Assembly (NCBI GenBank): GCA_013153295.1
Contig: JAADEV010000126.1
Location: 1 to 5,935, forward strand
Source of the DNA: Aquificota bacterium
GTDB lineage: Bacteria > Aquificota > Aquificia > Aquificales > Hydrogenothermaceae
Direction of reading: 5' to 3'
Length of the DNA stretch: 5,935 nt
Shown here: positions 5,933 through 5,935 of the stretch, in pieces
How the letters are laid out: every line of letters begins with the position of its first letter
Numbering within the stretch: the stretch's first letter is position 1
Made by a program: the position numbers and the translations under genes
Notes under the pieces: generated by a model
Databases searched by the model: none
Told to the model about the DNA's origin: nothing
The model's input: only the letters and a program-made list of their open reading frames with translations

Positions 5933-5935
5933 TGC

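Overview
The window looks like a piece of chromosome from a low-to-medium GC, probably thermophilic bacterium that can reduce nitric oxide. The Lys/Glu-rich, Ile-rich proteins, the frequent AGG/AGA and ATA codons, and the gene set together suggest the Aquificota (a Persephonella- or Sulfurihydrogenibium-like organism). That placement is an inference from sequence style and cannot be proved from this window alone.

Left half, plus strand: a small cupin protein (143-475), then a separate promoter region carrying a near-perfect Crp/FNR-family palindrome (481-494). Next comes an uncharacterised four-helix membrane protein (585-995), then a full-length single-subunit quinol-dependent nitric oxide reductase (1009-3312, norB/norZ type). 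The last two genes are only 13 bases apart, with the Shine-Dalgarno sequence of the reductase overlapping the stop codon of the membrane protein, so they form a tight two-gene unit. A strong intrinsic terminator (3333-3369) closes it.

Right half, minus strand, converging on that terminator: a four-gene operon transcribed from the right edge. It holds a radical-SAM tRNA methylthiotransferase of the MtaB type (5889 to 4549), a secreted thioredoxin-fold protein that has lost its CxxC motif (4586 to 4020), an unrecognised 87-residue protein (4020 to 3757), and an MTH1187-family thiamine-binding protein (3744 to 3430). The genes overlap by 38 and 1 bases and are then separated by 12 bases, so they are almost certainly co-transcribed. 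Their shared purpose is not obvious.

Functional reading: the left unit detoxifies or respires NO with electrons from the quinol pool, under an anaerobic or NO-responsive FNR-like regulator. The membrane protein is the best candidate for a little-known partner of the reductase, and the cupin may belong to the same response. The right operon is housekeeping (tRNA modification) with three less understood passengers. No RNA gene, CRISPR array, insertion sequence or phage feature was seen. Neither intergenic stretch exceeds 150 bases.
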